DNA from: Avena insularis
Taxonomy: Eukaryota; Streptophyta; Magnoliopsida; Poales; Poaceae
Direction of reading: 5' to 3'
NCBI GenBank assembly: GCA_023614405.1
Contig: CM042696.1
Span: 340,185,211 to 340,249,210, forward strand
Length of the DNA stretch: 64,000 bases
Numbering within the stretch: position 1 is the stretch's first letter; every line of letters starts with the position of its first letter. Below the pieces are notes generated by a model that did no database searches, had not been told where the DNA came from, and worked only from the letters and a program-made list of their open reading frames with translations. Below, piece after piece: positions 61,129 to 64,000 of this stretch. The translations under genes and the position numbers were made by a program.

Positions 61129-61457
61129 TGTTGAAGTATGATCCAAATTCTATTAAGGAGGCTAACTTCTGACGGAGCGGAGCGAGGCCCGTCGCCGGGA
61201 GGCTTGGGCCGAAGCGGATCGTTGATGACCTAGGTTACCACCGTTATATAAACCTCGTGTAAGCCGCCAGCTGGAAAAAGTTGCATTTGTGAAATCCCCG
61301 GCGTTGTGTAAACACTCCCCGTTATAGTAAAGTTTTGCTGGCTAGCGCTCGTGGTTTTTTCCTCTCTTTGCTGGAGAGGTTTTTCCACGTTAAATCTGTG
61401 TCCTCTTGCTATGATTTCTTTATCGTTCTTCGTTATTTGATTGTCGCAAAGCTAACA
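61129..61457 (+). mobile_element. 3' LTR of the Copia composite (329 bp)
   Basis: Same length and ends as the middle LTR (TGTTGAAG...GCTAACA), preceded by the same purine-rich tract and followed by the second ATCTT target copy. Confidence 0.93.
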
Positions 61458-62152
61458 ATCTTGACCTTGGCCAGGGTTATTCAGGAATGTACTCAACAGA
61501 CATCACCTGGTTAACAAAGATACCTTCTCTATAGTATCTTGGCATGAGCGGAATAAATCTCTCAAGGATAGCTGGCTGGCCTCATACCTTGAATATGATT
61601 CCATCTCTAAGGGTTATCAAGTTTGCTGAATGTTCGCTTGATACTGCAAGCCAGTCGCTTCCATACTTCAACCTGACAAAACTTGAGAAGCTTGATCTTC
61701 CCGTGAATAATTTTGAAGTTGGTTTCGGAAAGCGACGAGCCTCAGATACCTCAGTCTTGGTCTCAATTTTGAAGCAAATTGGTTGTTTGGCGAAATTCCC
61801 GCCGCAGTAGGAAACATGACGTCACTCAAGGTACTTGATTTGTCTGCCACCAATCTGAATAAGACTGGAAACCTGAAAAACCTTTGCAGTTTGGAAATCC
61901 TTGACCTCTCTAATTTTTTTATGAACGGGGACATAACGGTGTTGATTGAGGGGTTACCACGACGCGCATAGAGAAAACTACAGGAGCTACATTTCCATGA
62001 AACTGAATTCACCGGGACCCTGCCAAATTTGATAGGGGAATTCAGCGCCTTGAGTATACCTGACCTCTCCAGCAACAACCTTGTTGGACTTATACCACCT
62101 AGACGACTAGACTTGGGAATTTGGTGAGTTTAACCACCCTTGATCTCGAGGG
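61458..62152 (+). pseudogene. LRR receptor-like protein, 3' part
   Basis: Continues the split gene after the Copia insertion: DLGQGYSGMYSTDITWLTKI restores the frame left at RHL. Then LGMSGINLSRIAGWPHTLNM, LPYFNLTKLEKLDLPVNNFE, IPAAVGNMTSLKVLDLSATN, NLKNLCSLEILDLSNFFMNG and LIGEFSALSIPDLSSNNLVG. The xxLxLxxNxxxGxIP pattern is that of extracellular plant LRRs. It contains TAG at about 61532, frame changes after KFPPQ and near 62105, and is cut off at about 62152 by another insertion. The transmembrane end is missing. Confidence 0.8.
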
Positions 62153-62690
62153 CAAGGCCGGCCCTGAGGGGGGTCTAGAGGGGCAGCCGTCCTGGGCCCC
62201 GGAACCAAGGGGGGCCTAGATCCCAGGTAGCTATTAGAGAAAATCTTGTGCGACACCCTTAGAGTAGGAAGAGGATTCCTCTTATTTTAGGGAGACCAGA
62301 ATGAACGTTATGTAATCAACAAATGATTGTACGATGTTTCTAGTGGCTTGGATGTTGGGCCCTTTTTCTTTTATTAGCTAGGCCTTCTTCCTTCTGTTAG
62401 AACGGACTCTTTTTCCCTTTACCTACAAAGAGATTAAGTGAGGTGGGGCCAATAGGCTAGAAGTAAAAGGATTCAAGAAATATCAGTCGATCGATGCAAT
62501 TTCCTGATCAAAACAAAAATTAGAACGCATTTTTGTAGGGAGCGCTCATTTTTCTAATACTTGGTAAAGGTGTAATTGCAAGATTATAACTTCAGTACAC
62601 GTTTAATTCTTCATTAATTGGAAGCCGTGGTGGCATTTTTAGGCTGTTCTCTCGACGAGAGGGGGAGACGATCGATTAATGGCCCTCTCA
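62153..62690. mobile_element. Possible hAT-like element end in the LRR gene, then unassigned sequence
   Basis: LRR coding stops at CTCGAGGGC and is replaced by AAGGCCGGCCCTGAGGGG, a GGCCGGCCCTG-type palindromic start seen at some plant hAT-type transposon ends. The other end was not found, so the assignment is weak. The following 500 bases are AT-rich with no gene. Confidence 0.35.
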
Positions 62691-62699
62691 TTAACATGT

Positions 62700-62916
62700 C
62701 CTTTATCAACGATTTGCACAGTTCACATACATAAATGATTTGCATGTCATTCGTGAAAGAGTATGAGATTGGCGGAATATGATGGATATATTATTGAGCC
62801 TCATGGGCGAGTATATATAGGCGTACAGAGATCAACTTGGAGTACAAGACGAGTTAGGCTAGAATCCTAACTATCCTAAACTACCACAATAACCGTGTAC
62901 GTATCATACTCTAACA
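62700..62916 (-). mobile_element. Start of a Copia-like 3' LTR (minus strand)
   Basis: Minus strand reads TGTTAGAGTATGATACGTAC, followed by a TATATATA box (about 62812-62820) and GAGGCTCAATAATATATC. The polypurine-like CTGCGTGGGGA lies immediately before it. The far LTR end is not defined; the left boundary given is approximate. Confidence 0.55.
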
Positions 62917-64000
62917 TCCCCACGCAGTCGTAGCGGTAACGTCGTGAACAACCGGAACGTCGTGGACGGTCAGACAAGATATGAACCGAAGTAGCATCCA
63001 GTAGGCTAACATCCCCCCACAGTCGTCTTGGACAATGTCGCCTCGTGGTATCTTGAACTGTAGACGAAGCTGGTGATGCTCAAGCGAGGTGGTAGCCCTT
63101 TTGCCGATGTCAAGGGAGCCGAGAGTGTGAGGCGGTGCCATTGTCGAGGTAGCCGTGCAATGGGTCACCATGGTCGATGTCGTGGTCAGGGATGCCCTTG
63201 TCGAGGTAGCCACACGTGAAGCCGCATGCGCATAGTGTGCGAGGAGGATGACGGAGACGTGTCGAGGCAGTCGTTGAGGGTGTCAATGCCGAAGTCGATG
63301 CACTCCGAGCCATCGAGGACGGGATGCAGCCATAGTTTTGCCAGAACTAGGCGCATGTCGGGGACGAACGCACACTCCAGTTTTGCCAGAACCAAGTATG
63401 CAAAGAAGAACTCATCAGTGACGCGGTCGAGGCAGTCGTAGAGGGGTCAATACCAAAGAAGATGTTGTTGAAGCCGATGAAGACGAGGTGCCGATCCGAG
63501 TTTGCCAGACTCGAGAACGCGTCGGGGACAAAGGCACTCCCGGTGTTGCCAGTACCTGGCGTGTGGGGGCAGGGACCATCATGAACTTGTCGCCATGTCA
63601 GAAAGAATAGCAGAGGAAGCCTCCAGAGCGGTTGTGACGTGCAGAGCGGCTAAGGGAGAGATGTCGGCGCTGTCCGTGGTTGTCGGAGTAGAATAGCAGG
63701 TGGTGTAGTCGGGGATGAGGCGATGCCGCTGGTGGCAAAGTTGTAGTGGACGAAGACGTAGAAGGCGATGAAACCAGCGACGACCTGGGTTAGTCATGCT
63801 GGATGCCTAGAGTGGCGATGGGGTAGTCGGTGGGACCTGCGACGGCGAGAGGGCGCCCTGCAGGTTACCTTGTGAAGCGCGGCGGCGGTGCTCGAAGTAG
63901 GCGAGGAAGACCCGGCGACGTGACGAAGACCATGTGGAGACGGAAGTGATCCTCGCCGTAGGAGACGGCACGGTGAAAGTCGAGGCCGTCGATGCACGAC
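62917..64000 (-). mobile_element. 3' internal region of the same Copia-like element, GC-rich
   Basis: GC-rich sequence running off the window. It has a second copy of the polypurine/LTR-start motif (reverse of GGCTAACATCCCCCCACAG, CTAACA ending at 63011), 95 bp from the first. Diverged direct repeats with AGTTTTGCCAGAAC and GCGTCGGGGAC / GCATGTCGGGGAC occur at about 63334-63550. No pol or other protein motif is recognised in any frame. Confidence 0.45.

Larger units (their letters stand above)
55203..61457 (+). mobile_element. Three-LTR Copia composite inserted in the LRR gene
   Basis: Target duplication ATCTT flanks the whole unit (55198-55202 and 61458-61462). Structure: truncated 5' LTR (55203 to about 55284), RT/RNase H part of element 1 (55285-56569), complete 329-bp LTR (56667-56995), primer-binding site, gag and pol of element 2 (57037-61031), complete 329-bp 3' LTR (61129-61457). 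One target duplication around a LTR-pol-LTR-gag-pol-LTR chain indicates one insertion site followed by unequal exchange (or an already tandem cDNA), then a deletion from LTR to RT in the first unit. The coding is TNT1/Tork-like Copia. Confidence 0.9.

Noticed and set aside
63110..63997. Ser/Arg/Thr-rich frames in the GC-rich right end
   Set aside because: Repeat-derived low-complexity products on both strands without a domain; better explained as the internal region of a retroelement.

Overview
This is a stretch of plant nuclear DNA, most likely from a temperate (pooid) grass. The evidence is a BARE/WIS/Angela-type Copia LTR, a Cassandra element with 5S-rRNA-like LTRs, a Tat-type Gypsy element with an antisense gene, a CACTA-associated gene, GC-rich 5' exons and intron-split genes. 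The species cannot be fixed from the sequence. There are no prokaryotic operons, CRISPR arrays or obvious tRNA/rRNA genes.

Layout: (1) 1-29218 is one huge BamHI-type tandem satellite that runs off the left edge. It is built from about 39-bp and 48-bp modules and has nested higher-order repeats of about 2439 bp and 224 bp. A 4842-bp solo-LTR-like insertion interrupts it at 6025-10866, with a 5-bp target duplication and matching empty sites in the sister copies. (2) 29219-33387 is a small low-copy island with two convergent genes: a zf-XS-like gene (+) with one clear intron, and a WRN-like 3'-5' exonuclease gene (-) broken by a single stop. (3) 33388-35460 is a diverged tandem array of about 280-340-bp units. 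On the opposite strand it carries the same sequence modules as the big satellite, and a 693-bp hAT MITE is inserted in it. (4) 36402-40591 is a degenerate En/Spm(CACTA)-associated multi-exon gene and a CACTA-like 3' end. (5) 40592-46671 is a 5'-truncated Tat-type Gypsy element: integrase, antisense multi-exon ORF and 3' LTR. (6) 46672-50484 is the 5' part of a BARE-like Copia element (- strand). It is inserted in an Athila-like element, whose remnant runs 50485 to about 52640. (7) About 52859-53612 is a Cassandra TRIM. (8) 54741-62152 is an LRR receptor-like-protein pseudogene split by a three-LTR Copia composite (55203-61457, target duplication ATCTT). (9) About 62153-64000 holds a possible hAT end and the 3' end of another Copia-like element on the - strand.

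Most coding sequence here is decayed. Many premature stops look like single C-to-T or G-to-A changes in CAG, CGA or TGG codons, as expected for methylated silent chromatin. The only candidate cellular functions are the zf-XS-like protein, the exonuclease and the LRR protein. Only the first could still be intact, and its N-terminal reading frame is doubtful.
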